DNA from: Flavobacteriales bacterium
Lineage (GTDB): Bacteria; Bacteroidota; Bacteroidia; Flavobacteriales; Flavobacteriaceae
Reading direction: 5' to 3'
Length of the DNA stretch: 11,503 nucleotides
NCBI GenBank assembly: GCA_015494775.1
Contig: WGAP01000207.1
Span: forward strand, 1-11,503
The position numbers and the translations under genes were made by a program. The notes below the pieces were generated by a model that made no database searches, was not told the DNA's origin, and was given only the letters and a program-made list of their open reading frames with translations. Positions 1 to 6,403 of this stretch are shown here, in pieces. Positions within the stretch are counted from its first letter, which is position 1. The number at the start of each line of letters is the position of its first letter.

Positions 1-11
1 GTGGTGGGACC

Positions 12-38
12 GCCGAGGAAACCGAAGGGTTCCGAGGC
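12..38 (+). repeat. 27-nt hairpin repeat, copy 1
   Basis: This 27-nt sequence recurs exactly at 162-188, shifted by 150 bases. It folds on itself: outer GCC/GGC, a GA/GA internal loop that could form tandem sheared G-A pairs, GGAA/TTCC, an A-G mismatch, CC/GG, and a GAA loop at 24-26. Confidence 0.8.
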
Positions 39-161
39 ATGCAAGGAGACCGTCAGGGCTCCGCAGCACGCGGAGCAAGACCGAAGGGCTTGCGTAGCCG
101 CGAAGGGAAACAAGGCGCGGCCGTTGGCTTGGGCCCCTGGAAGCCGTAGGTTCCCGTAGCA

Positions 162-188
162 GCCGAGGAAACCGAAGGGTTCCGAGGC
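162..188 (+). repeat. 27-nt hairpin repeat, copy 2
   Basis: An exact second copy of the sequence at 12-38, with its GAA loop at 174-176. The sequence around the two copies is not the same, so the copied unit is the hairpin itself and not a longer 150-base tandem repeat. Confidence 0.8.
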
Positions 189-272
189 CCGCGGCAGACC
201 GTAGGGCTGACGCGGTATGCGAAGGGAGACGCCGCCCGAGCGAAGGCGAAGGACGGCCGGCTCCCGAACCTG

Positions 273-300
273 TCCCGCACATTGCGAAGCAATGTCGGGA
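273..300 (+). repeat. 12-bp hairpin with GCGAAGC tip
   Basis: Outer stem TCCCG (273-277) with CGGGA (296-300), one bulged C at 278, inner stem ACATTGC (279-285) with GCAATGT (289-295), loop GAA at 286-288. The tip GCGAAGC is the known extra-stable DNA minihairpin. The inner 17 nt recur on the opposite strand at 9888-9904, inside an outer stem that differs by a compensated base pair. Confidence 0.85.
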
Positions 301-353
301 GCCGCGAAGCGAGACCGAAGGGCTCGCGGAGCCGCCCACAAAAAAAAACGATA

Positions 354-1961
354 TTAGAAAAGCGAAAGCGAAACGCTCAGTTGCAGGCCCTTGTTGGGCG
401 GAACATAGCGGCACACACCGCCCACGCATACCAATCCGCCGCGTTGTCGTCCATAGCCCAGTTGCAGACGGTTGCCGCCTTGGGTATAAACAAAGCCGGC
501 ATTGTAGTAGTGAATGCCCGTGGAGCCGTAGTTGTACATATCGGTCAGGAAAAATCCGTAGCGGCCGCGCAGATTGAATTCCAATCCCCCGGCAGCCCAA
601 TTCCGCTCGTCCTGCCCCGACCACAAGTGTTCCAGTTCCAGCCGCAATGAAGTGGCACCGTGAATGCGATACGTCCAGTCGGTAACGGCCGTGAGGGCGC
701 GAACCATTTGACCGTGCCCTTCCAACAAGCGTTGGTTGTAGGTTTGGTGCATCACAAAAAAGGCGGTTTTCCAACGACGCGAAAGTTTACGCTTCACTTC
801 CAAATTGATGTCGCGGTAATAAAGCGGTCCCGCCTGCCAAAAATTCCGTCGGTAAATGCCGCGTTGGGGAAAAAATTCGGCATTCAACGCATGCCACTGC
901 GACGCATTGACCGAAACGATGGTGCCGTACCGGCCGCCAAGCGGGGTTTTGCGTCGGAGTTTAAACACCGCATCGGCCTGGCCGCCGATTTCGCCCACGG
1001 TTCCGTCGGCAAAGGAAATGCCTTGGCGCACGGAATACACATAAATGGTAGCCAGCGGATAATCGTGTTGCTTGATCAAAGCCGGCACATAGTTGACCGT
1101 GCCTACATTGTAGGGATTCCCTTGAAGGTCGCGGCGGGCATACATTTGAAGGTTTTCGGCGCGGCGAAGCGTCAGGTTGATACCCAAGCCCTTGCGGGCA
1201 TAGCCGGCATTGAAGGTGTAAGCATCGCCGTCGAAAAGAACGCGGTCGTTGAGCACGCCGTTGGCATAAAGGGCGTCGGGGGTTTTGTAGTCGTATTCAA
1301 AACTCAGGTCCCAAGGGCCGTAGCTCAGGCCGGTTTGCAAGCCGTAGAGGTTTACATTGGCCGGCACGGCATCGTTTTCGGGCGCATAGTAACGCGTGAG
1401 CGCCGTGGCATCGAAGCGGAGCCGAAGGCGGTCGAAGGAAAATTCGCGGTTGAAATTCAAGGCACCGATAAAACTTTCGGCATAATCAATGCCGGTGCGC
1501 ATATTGCCGGCGATGAGTTTGAGGCGGGTATTTTCATCGGGACGGTATTGCAAATCAACCCCGCGCAAGGCGTTGTCCAAGCCCAATTGCTTGTCGTTCC
1601 ACGTGCGGAAAACACTCCCGCTGCCGGTTTGGTCGTAAACCGTGCCGGCACGCAAATCCCACGCATCGTGCGCGTAGCGCACATACCAACCCAGAAAATG
1701 CTTTTTCAGGCCGGGATTAAATCCTATTAGCGCTTGCGGCAAATAATACTCGGCCGAAAGTCCGGCTTCCCAATCGCCGGAACCGCCGTGCAAATCCAGG
1801 TAGTGCATACTGCGGAATGCTCCTTCGGGTGCCCGGAAGTGCAAAAGGGTGTCGGTTTGATAATATTGCCACAGTGCATAATAACTTCCGCTGATTTGCT
1901 GGGCGCGACCGGTTGACCACCAAACCAACAAAAACACCGTCAGGATGCGTGCCGTTTTCAT
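354..1961 (-). CDS. DUF6029-like outer-membrane beta-barrel protein
   Basis: A 535-residue protein with a signal peptide (charged start, hydrophobic core, likely cleavage after GRA at residue 20). The rest is rich in alternating Tyr/Trp/Leu and polar residues, with many short strand-like stretches and a terminal Phe, as expected for an outer-membrane beta-barrel. The length and the C-terminal segment (GRQRGG, then a CVGGVC pair, then RYVP) fit my memory of the DUF6029 family of Bacteroidota; its function is not known to me. The only two cysteines are C512 and C517, codons at 426-428 and 411-413. The gene lies 11 bases downstream of the TlpA-like gene and is surely co-transcribed with it. The start ATG has no clear Shine-Dalgarno (upstream TTCCGGTGGT), normal for this phylum. 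The family call is moderately sure; the barrel and secretion calls are firmer. Confidence 0.78.
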   Translation of the reverse strand: MKTARILTVFLLVWWSTGRAQQISGSYYALWQYYQTDTLLHFRAPEGAFRSMHYLDLHGGSGDWEAGLSAEYYLPQALIGFNPGLKKHFLGWYVRYAHDAWDLRAGTVYDQTGSGSVFRTWNDKQLGLDNALRGVDLQYRPDENTRLKLIAGNMRTGIDYAESFIGALNFNREFSFDRLRLRFDATALTRYYAPENDAVPANVNLYGLQTGLSYGPWDLSFEYDYKTPDALYANGVLNDRVLFDGDAYTFNAGYARKGLGINLTLRRAENLQMYARRDLQGNPYNVGTVNYVPALIKQHDYPLATIYVYSVRQGISFADGTVGEIGGQADAVFKLRRKTPLGGRYGTIVSVNASQWHALNAEFFPQRGIYRRNFWQAGPLYYRDINLEVKRKLSRRWKTAFFVMHQTYNQRLLEGHGQMVRALTAVTDWTYRIHGATSLRLELEHLWSGQDERNWAAGGLEFNLRGRYGFFLTDMYNYGSTGIHYYNAGFVYTQGGNRLQLGYGRQRGGLVCVGGVCRYVPPNKGLQLSVSLSLF

Positions 1962-1972
1962 ACCACCGGAAT

Positions 1973-2455
1973 TTATTTCAGGGTTTTGAGGAATTTGTAA
2001 AGCTCTTCTTCGCCGCCGGGCGTGTAGCTGTTTTTGCGGAAAACGATTTTACCTTTGTGTATGACAATAAGGTAAGGCACGGCATTGATGTTGAGCTTAC
2101 GTTTGAGTTCGCCCTTGTAGTCGTGATATACTTCATAGTCCCACCCGCGTCCGTTGACCAAAGGTTTGATACGGCGGGCGGTTTTTTCGTCGTCGATGGA
2201 CACGGCCACCAGTTTAACGCCCATTTCATCCTGCCAATCGGGATAGACTTCGGCCACGGCGTCCAACTCTTTGATACAAGGCACGCACCAGGTGGCCCAA
2301 AAACTTACGATGACGGGGTTGCCATCGTTTTGGATGGCTTCGCTGAATTTCACCCGGTGACCCGACAAGTCCTGCAAATCGGCATCGGGGAGCGAAACTG
2401 TAACAAAATTCATCCAAATCAATCCTAATAACGGAAAAACCAAAAATCGCTTCAT
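1973..2455 (-). CDS. TlpA-like thioredoxin-fold redox protein
   Basis: A 160-residue protein with an N-terminal signal or anchor (about residues 1-20, no lipobox Cys) and one thioredoxin-fold domain. The active site is WCVPC (C57, C60) after VSFWAT, and the cis-proline is P127 in NAVPY. A SIDDE segment near residues 86-90 fits the TlpA/ResA/AhpC-like group. Such proteins work outside the cytoplasm as thiol-disulfide oxidoreductases, usually reducing or isomerising disulfides of specific partners. It is first in a two-gene operon with the DUF6029-like barrel protein, which makes that protein a candidate partner (inference). A good TAnnTTTG promoter stands upstream at 2490-2518. The protein is short for the group, with essentially no extra domain. 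Confidence 0.93.
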   Translation of the reverse strand: MKRFLVFPLLGLIWMNFVTVSLPDADLQDLSGHRVKFSEAIQNDGNPVIVSFWATWCVPCIKELDAVAEVYPDWQDEMGVKLVAVSIDDEKTARRIKPLVNGRGWDYEVYHDYKGELKRKLNINAVPYLIVIHKGKIVFRKNSYTPGGEEELYKFLKTLK

Positions 2456-2471
2456 TTGCGTAAATTTATCA

Positions 2472-2499
2472 TTGACAATTAATCGTTTTCAAATATAAT
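2472..2499 (+). promoter_or_regulatory. Sigma70-consensus-like promoter before pspC-like gene
   Basis: TTGACA (2472-2477), 16 bases, then TATAAT (2494-2499): a perfect match to the E. coli-type -35 and -10 hexamers. If used, transcription would start at about the ATG (2506), giving a leaderless mRNA. Bacteroidota normally use TAnnTTTG, and the only plus-strand near match, TAAATTTA at 2461-2468, lacks the last G. The match could be chance in AT-rich DNA that also carries the divergent promoter. Confidence 0.3.
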
Positions 2500-2518
2500 A
2501 CCAAAATGATGAACCAAA
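2490..2518 (-). promoter_or_regulatory. Bacteroidota-type promoter for the tlpA operon
   Basis: On the minus strand, TATATTTG (plus 2497 down to 2490) matches the -7 consensus TAnnTTTG, with TTTG (plus 2518-2515) 17 bases upstream as the -33 element. It predicts a start of transcription about 25-30 bases before the ATG at 2455. The -33 part lies inside the first codons of the divergent pspC-like gene. Confidence 0.6.
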
Positions 2519-3018
2519 AAACACTCAAACGAAACACGCAAGACCGCATCGTGGGCGGTGTATGTTCGGGACTGGCCCGTTACTTTGACATAGAACCCTG
2601 GATTGCCCGCCTGGTTTGTGTGCTGCTGCTCCTGGCGGCACCGCCACAAATGGTTTTGCTCTACATCATACTTTGGGTAGTCATTCCGGCCGACACCGTG
2701 CCGGAATTTACCGGTATGGAAATGACCGACGATCTGGGTCCGGTTCCTTCGGATTTGGACGAAAAAAACAAAGGCAACCTGTTTTTGGGCATTCTGCTCA
2801 TCGGTTTGGGGTTGTTGTTTTTGCTTCGCAATTATATCCTGTGGTTCGATTGGGGGACGATTTGGCCCATAGTGTTGATTATATTGGGTATAGGCATTCT
2901 GCTCAGCGGTAAATCCAAGGATATGGACGCCGACGAAGCGAACATCATTATTGACACGAACAATAAATCCGAAAAAGAAAATCCTTCGGAGGACGAATCA
3001 TCGCATCAAGAAAATTAA
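2506..3018 (+). CDS. PspC domain membrane protein
   Basis: A 170-residue protein. Residues about 4-64 are a PspC domain: basic start, RIVGGVCSGLARYFDIEPWIARL, then a hydrophobic helix ending in WVVIPAD. Residues about 90-135 hold a second membrane segment pair (GNLFLGILLIGLGLLFLL and WPIVLIILGIGILL) resembling the LiaF/DUF5668-type membrane region. The tail (140-170) is acidic and polar. PspC proteins belong to the phage-shock envelope-stress response and act at the inner membrane. The next gene, 14 bases downstream, carries the same type of membrane region plus a toast-rack domain, so the two probably form one membrane-stress module. Two adjacent ATGs (2506, 2509) are possible starts; the choice changes one residue. 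Confidence 0.92.
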   Translation: MMNQKTLKRNTQDRIVGGVCSGLARYFDIEPWIARLVCVLLLLAAPPQMVLLYIILWVVIPADTVPEFTGMEMTDDLGPVPSDLDEKNKGNLFLGILLIGLGLLFLLRNYILWFDWGTIWPIVLIILGIGILLSGKSKDMDADEANIIIDTNNKSEKENPSEDESSHQEN

Positions 3019-3032
3019 AAATCAAAATAATT

Positions 3033-3980
3033 ATGAAAAACAAATCGAATTTTTATCTCGGACTTTTTTTGGTCATCCTGGGGTTATTACTCCTATTGGA
3101 TAATCTGCATTATGTGGATTTGAGTTTATACAAAATCCTTCACTTGTGGCCCTTGCTACTGATTTTGTGGGGATTGAAATATATTCCCATGAACGAAAGT
3201 TTGCGGCATTTGTCCAACTGGACCATCATACTGCTGTTTTTCGGCTTGTTGCTTTTCGGGCCGGATATGCATTGGCGTTTTACCGGCCCTTGGGGCAATC
3301 ATCATTGGCATACAAAAGTGCACTACTCTAATGATGACGACAGCACCGACACAGGAGCCAAAGATATTTTCTTTACGGCCAAAATAAGCGATGAAATCAA
3401 AGCCGCCAAAATGGAATTGGTTGTTCCGGCGGTGGAATTGCAACTGGGCGAGCCGACGAACGAACTTTATAGCCTGGCCTTGGAAGATTTCCCCATCCCC
3501 TACCGCAGCCATATGGATGTGCACGACAGCATTGCCGACATACGTTTGACACCCGAAAAACACGGCGACTATGACTTGGAAACCTATAACCCTACGGGCA
3601 CTTTGCAACTGAATGCCAATATTCCCTGGGACTTAAATATCAAATCCGGCGCTTCGGATTTGGATTTGGATTTATCGCCCTATCGTGTTAAGAAATTGTC
3701 CGTAAAATCGGGGGCTTCGTCCATCCGTATCAAGGCCGGTAATCAAGCCGCCCAAACGGACATCGTCATCAAAGCCGGCGCATCGGACATCACCGTGGAA
3801 ATTCCCAAGGATGCCGATGTGATTTTCAATGTGCAAAACGTTTTGGGCGCACAGGAAATCGGCGGACTGACCGAAACCGGCAAGGGGGAATTCCGCAACA
3901 AAAATTTCGGCAAAGCATCACGCCTGATACGCGTGGACATCAGCAGTGCCGTAAGCAGTTTGAAGGTCAAACGCTATTAG
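3033..3980 (+). CDS. LiaF-like membrane protein with toast-rack domain
   Basis: A 315-residue protein. The N-terminus has three or four hydrophobic segments (about 8-22, 33-50, 63-77) like the LiaI/LiaF (DUF5668-type) membrane region. A His-rich stretch follows (H80, H90, H91, H93, H97), then an Asp/Ser-rich linker at about 99-108. Residues about 115-315 are beta-rich and carry repeated units: KSGASDLDLDL (204-214), KSGASSIRIKAG (225-236), KAGASDITVEIP (247-258), and a weaker SSAVSSLKVK near 304-313. This spacing fits the toast-rack beta-sheet domain of LiaF-type proteins. The family is linked to cell-envelope stress sensing with PspC, its upstream neighbour. It ends tail to tail with the KAS III gene, the stop codons overlapping in TTAG (3977-3980). 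The domain call is from pattern recognition, not a search. Confidence 0.82.
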   Translation: MKNKSNFYLGLFLVILGLLLLLDNLHYVDLSLYKILHLWPLLLILWGLKYIPMNESLRHLSNWTIILLFFGLLLFGPDMHWRFTGPWGNHHWHTKVHYSNDDDSTDTGAKDIFFTAKISDEIKAAKMELVVPAVELQLGEPTNELYSLALEDFPIPYRSHMDVHDSIADIRLTPEKHGDYDLETYNPTGTLQLNANIPWDLNIKSGASDLDLDLSPYRVKKLSVKSGASSIRIKAGNQAAQTDIVIKAGASDITVEIPKDADVIFNVQNVLGAQEIGGLTETGKGEFRNKNFGKASRLIRVDISSAVSSLKVKRY

Positions 3981-5053
3981 AAACGCATGGTTACCGCATT
4001 GATATTCATTCCCGCACCTACGGATGCCAGCAGAATCAAATCGCCGCGTCGGAGTTCCTGACCGGCGATTTTTCCTTTGCGCACCTGGTCCATCAGCGTG
4101 GGAATGGTGGCTACGGAACTGTTGCCCATAAACTCGATATTGGCCGGCATAACGTCTTTGGACGCATTGATGCCGTAGAGCCGGAAAAAGCGTTTGACAA
4201 TGGCCCAATCCATTTTTTCGTTGGCCTGATGGATGAAAACCTTTTTCAAATCCTTGATGTCTTCGCCCGAAGCGTCGAAACAAGCTCGCATGGCCGTGGG
4301 CACTTTGGTCAGGGCGAATTCGTAGATTTTGTGCCCTTGCATATAAATGTATTTGTTCCTTTGGTCATGGGCCTTGTTGAGCGAAGGTTTATTGCAGAGC
4401 AATTCGGCCTCGGGATAAGCATAAGTGTGGGAAATATGCGACAAAATCCCTTGATGCGGATTGTCGGTAAGTTCCATAACCACGGCACCGGCGCCGTCGG
4501 CAAAAATCATCGAATCGCGCGAATGCGGGTCGCGCACGCGGCTTAATGTCTCGGCACCAATAACCAAGGCATAGCGCGAAACGCCCGCTTTCATCTGAAT
4601 GTGTGCCTGAATAACCCCTTCGAGCCAACCCGGGCAGCCGAAAAGCAAATCGAAAGCCACCGCTTCGGGATTTTTGATACCCAATTTATATTTGACGCGC
4701 GAAGCCAACGAAGGCATCAAATCGTTGAACTGGGCGCCGGGTTCAATATCTCCGTAATTGGATGCTACAAGAATATAATCCAATTGTTCGGGATCCAAAC
4801 CCGATTCCTCCAATGCCATCCGGGCGGCCTCGGCGGCCATATCGGAAGTAAGGACGTGGTCTTCGGCAAAGCGCCGCTCACGTATATTGGTTATTTCGTA
4901 GAATTTCTGAATGATTTCCTCATTGGTTTTGTCCAATTTTTGCCCGTCGGGACCATAAAATTCCCAGGAAAGAAATTCCTCGTTGGGCACACGACGACCG
5001 GGCATATAATGGCCGGTTCCGATGATTCTGGCACGATGCGAATATGAGTTCAT
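3977..5053 (-). CDS. 3-oxoacyl-ACP synthase III (KAS III/FabH-like)
   Basis: A 358-residue thiolase-fold enzyme. The Cys-His-Asn triad of KAS III is visible: C140 in FDLLFGCPGW, H275 in FIHQAN, and N311 in FMGNSS. Other family marks are IIGTGHYMPGR at the N-terminus, ITNIRERRFA (54-63), IFADGAGAVV (183-192) and ASVGAGMN near the C-terminus. Enzymes of this family make a C-C bond between an acyl group (from acyl-CoA or another donor) and malonyl-ACP or another acyl carrier, usually to start fatty-acid synthesis. The segment after the nucleophile (CPGWLEG) differs from the classical FabH form (C-A-G-F), so this may be a paralogue with a different acyl donor rather than the housekeeping FabH. 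It stands alone on the minus strand, divergent from the fadL operon, with a TAnnTTTG box at 5070-5077. Confidence 0.92.
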   Translation of the reverse strand: MNSYSHRARIIGTGHYMPGRRVPNEEFLSWEFYGPDGQKLDKTNEEIIQKFYEITNIRERRFAEDHVLTSDMAAEAARMALEESGLDPEQLDYILVASNYGDIEPGAQFNDLMPSLASRVKYKLGIKNPEAVAFDLLFGCPGWLEGVIQAHIQMKAGVSRYALVIGAETLSRVRDPHSRDSMIFADGAGAVVMELTDNPHQGILSHISHTYAYPEAELLCNKPSLNKAHDQRNKYIYMQGHKIYEFALTKVPTAMRACFDASGEDIKDLKKVFIHQANEKMDWAIVKRFFRLYGINASKDVMPANIEFMGNSSVATIPTLMDQVRKGKIAGQELRRGDLILLASVGAGMNINAVTMRF

Positions 5054-5069
5054 CGTAAAAATTTTTCGG

Positions 5070-5077
5070 CAAAGTTA
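5070..5077 (-). promoter_or_regulatory. -7 box for the KAS III gene
   Basis: TAACTTTG on the minus strand matches TAnnTTTG about 16 bases before the ATG at 5053. The nearest TTTG upstream is only 12 bases away, short for a -33 element, so only the -7 part is supported. Confidence 0.45.
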
Positions 5078-5096
5078 TTATTTTCCGAGCAAACTA

Positions 5097-5127
5097 TTGG
5101 GCGGTTCTATTTTTTTCGGTAAATTTG
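5097..5127 (+). promoter_or_regulatory. Bacteroidota-type promoter of the fadL operon
   Basis: TTG (5097-5099), 20 bases, then TAAATTTG (5120-5127), a full match to the TTG / TAnnTTTG pattern described for this phylum. It predicts a leader of roughly 20-25 bases before the ATG at 5156, with no clear Shine-Dalgarno. Confidence 0.65.
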
Positions 5128-5155
5128 TTGTTAACAAATAAAAAATTTTATCCGT

Positions 5156-6391
5156 ATGAAAAAATTGATTATGCTTTTGACACTCTCGGTGCTATTGCCC
5201 GTATCGGCATTTGCCGGGGGTTACCGGGTGGCACTCCAAGGAGCCCGGATGTTGGGGATGGCCCATGCCGGTGTTGCGGTTTTCGGCGGCGCCGAAACGG
5301 TCTTTTTCAATCCTGCCGGTATCGGATTTACCGGGTCTGACAATAGTTTTGCCATCGGCGTCAGTCCGGTTATTTCAAAGGTCAAATACCAAAATGTCCA
5401 ACATCTCTGGACGGCACAAACGCATAATCCGGTGGTAACACCCCTTTATGCTTATTATTCCCACAAAATTTCCGACCTTTTTTACCTGGGTTTGGCGTTA
5501 TACACACCCTACGGCAGCACGGTCAAGTGGGACCGCGATTGGGCGGGCTCGCATTTGGTAAACGAAATTTCCTTGCGGGCTTTCTTTTTCCAGCCCTCGT
5601 TCGTTATCAAACCTTCGGATTATTTCAGTGTGGCGGTGTCGTTTATTGTGGCCTCGGGAAGTATTCATTACAATAAAAATGTAAACCGCTTTTTGACCGA
5701 CGGAAACGGCAACCGCACCGATATAACTTTGGATGCCGAAGATGCCTCGGGCGCCGGATTCGGTATTTCGGTGGCCATTCGTCCTTCGGACAAGGTGAGT
5801 TTGGGATTTAATTACCGTTCCACCGTTTGGTTGCGTTCCCGCTATGGTGTGGCCACCATCAACAACAATCCGGGATTTCTGCCCGCACACGACCATTTCA
5901 GCGCCGCTTTGCCTATGCCGGCCGAAACTAGTTTCGGATTGACCTATCGACCTGTGGATAAATTAATGTTTACCGCGGAATTGGATGAAACCTTTTGGTC
6001 GGTTTACAAGAGTTTGGACATCGACTTCGGAAAATTGCCCGATACACGTATGGCCAAAAACTGGGACGACAGTTTTACCTACCGGCTCGGCGCCCAATAC
6101 TCGGTCAGTACGCATTTGGACGTGCGTGCCGGTTATTACTTCGATCAATCGCCTATTCCGGCAACCTATTTCGCGCCCGAAACGCCTTCGATGGACAGCC
6201 ATAACTGGACACTTGGATTTACCTACAAAATGGGTAAACTCTCGGTGGATGCCGCCTTGCTCTACAAAACCGAAAAAGAACGTAACGATTCCTATGATTA
6301 TTATATCGAAGGTATGAGCGCGCCGCGCTTTTCGGGTAGCTATGTGGCCAATGCCATTATTCCTTCGTTCGGCATTCAATATCAATTTTAA
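5156..6391 (+). CDS. OmpP1/FadL/TodX family outer-membrane transporter
   Basis: A 411-residue protein with a clear signal peptide (MKK, hydrophobic core, cleavage after AFA at residue 20). The mature N-terminus GGYRVALQGARMLGMAHAG, followed by AVFGGAETVFFNPAG, is the hatch segment typical of the FadL family. The remainder is strand-like, with family marks such as LYTPYGSTVKWDRDWAG and a terminal QYQF expected for barrel insertion. FadL proteins carry long-chain fatty acids or other hydrophobic compounds across the outer membrane by lateral diffusion; the exact substrate cannot be read here. The SGNH lipoprotein starts 12 bases downstream, so the two form an operon that ends at the terminator at 7943-7970. 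A good promoter lies at 5097-5127. Confidence 0.94.
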   Translation: MKKLIMLLTLSVLLPVSAFAGGYRVALQGARMLGMAHAGVAVFGGAETVFFNPAGIGFTGSDNSFAIGVSPVISKVKYQNVQHLWTAQTHNPVVTPLYAYYSHKISDLFYLGLALYTPYGSTVKWDRDWAGSHLVNEISLRAFFFQPSFVIKPSDYFSVAVSFIVASGSIHYNKNVNRFLTDGNGNRTDITLDAEDASGAGFGISVAIRPSDKVSLGFNYRSTVWLRSRYGVATINNNPGFLPAHDHFSAALPMPAETSFGLTYRPVDKLMFTAELDETFWSVYKSLDIDFGKLPDTRMAKNWDDSFTYRLGAQYSVSTHLDVRAGYYFDQSPIPATYFAPETPSMDSHNWTLGFTYKMGKLSVDAALLYKTEKERNDSYDYYIEGMSAPRFSGSYVANAIIPSFGIQYQF

Positions 6392-6403
6392 TAAAACAAA
6401 AAG

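Larger units (their letters stand above)
1..353. repeat. Non-coding cluster of GNA-loop hairpins
   Basis: No convincing gene lies in this GC-rich stretch. It holds at least seven short hairpins in the same orientation, with core ACC-GNA-GGG and different complementary arms: 17-33 (GGAA/TTCC), 45-62 (GGAG/CTCC, loop GTCA), 75-93 (GCAAG/CTTGC), 139-154 (GGAA/TTCC, core GCC-GTA-GG), 167-183 (GGAA/TTCC), 195-209 (CAG/CTG, loop GTA) and 309-327 (GCGAG/CTCGC). In most, the A and the third G of the core form an A-G mismatch between arm and loop stem. Outer complementary segments extend several, such as CGCGG at 69-73 with CCGCG at 98-102. GNA triloops are known to make very stable DNA minihairpins. 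The cluster lies downstream of the minus-strand tlpA operon. A run of nine A at 340-348 (T on the minus strand) follows that operon's stop, but no strong stem stands just before it, so I do not call a terminator. Function is unknown; a REP-like repeat family is the best guess. Confidence 0.75.

Noticed and set aside
53..292. Open frame on the minus strand through the hairpin cluster
   Set aside because: It follows the GC-rich repeats, has a repeat-driven composition with no recognisable domain, and lies over structured non-coding DNA.
12..327. CRISPR array
   Set aside because: Repeats are short, vary in sequence and are unevenly spaced; only one 27-nt unit repeats exactly, and no cas gene is seen.
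340..348. Terminator for the tlpA operon
   Set aside because: There is a T9 run on the minus strand after the stop, but only a weak 4-bp stem well before it; the strong hairpins come after the T run.
660..1730. Long plus-strand frame opposite the DUF6029-like gene
   Set aside because: It is an antisense shadow; the minus frame has a signal peptide, a barrel pattern and an operon partner, while this one has no domain or promoter.
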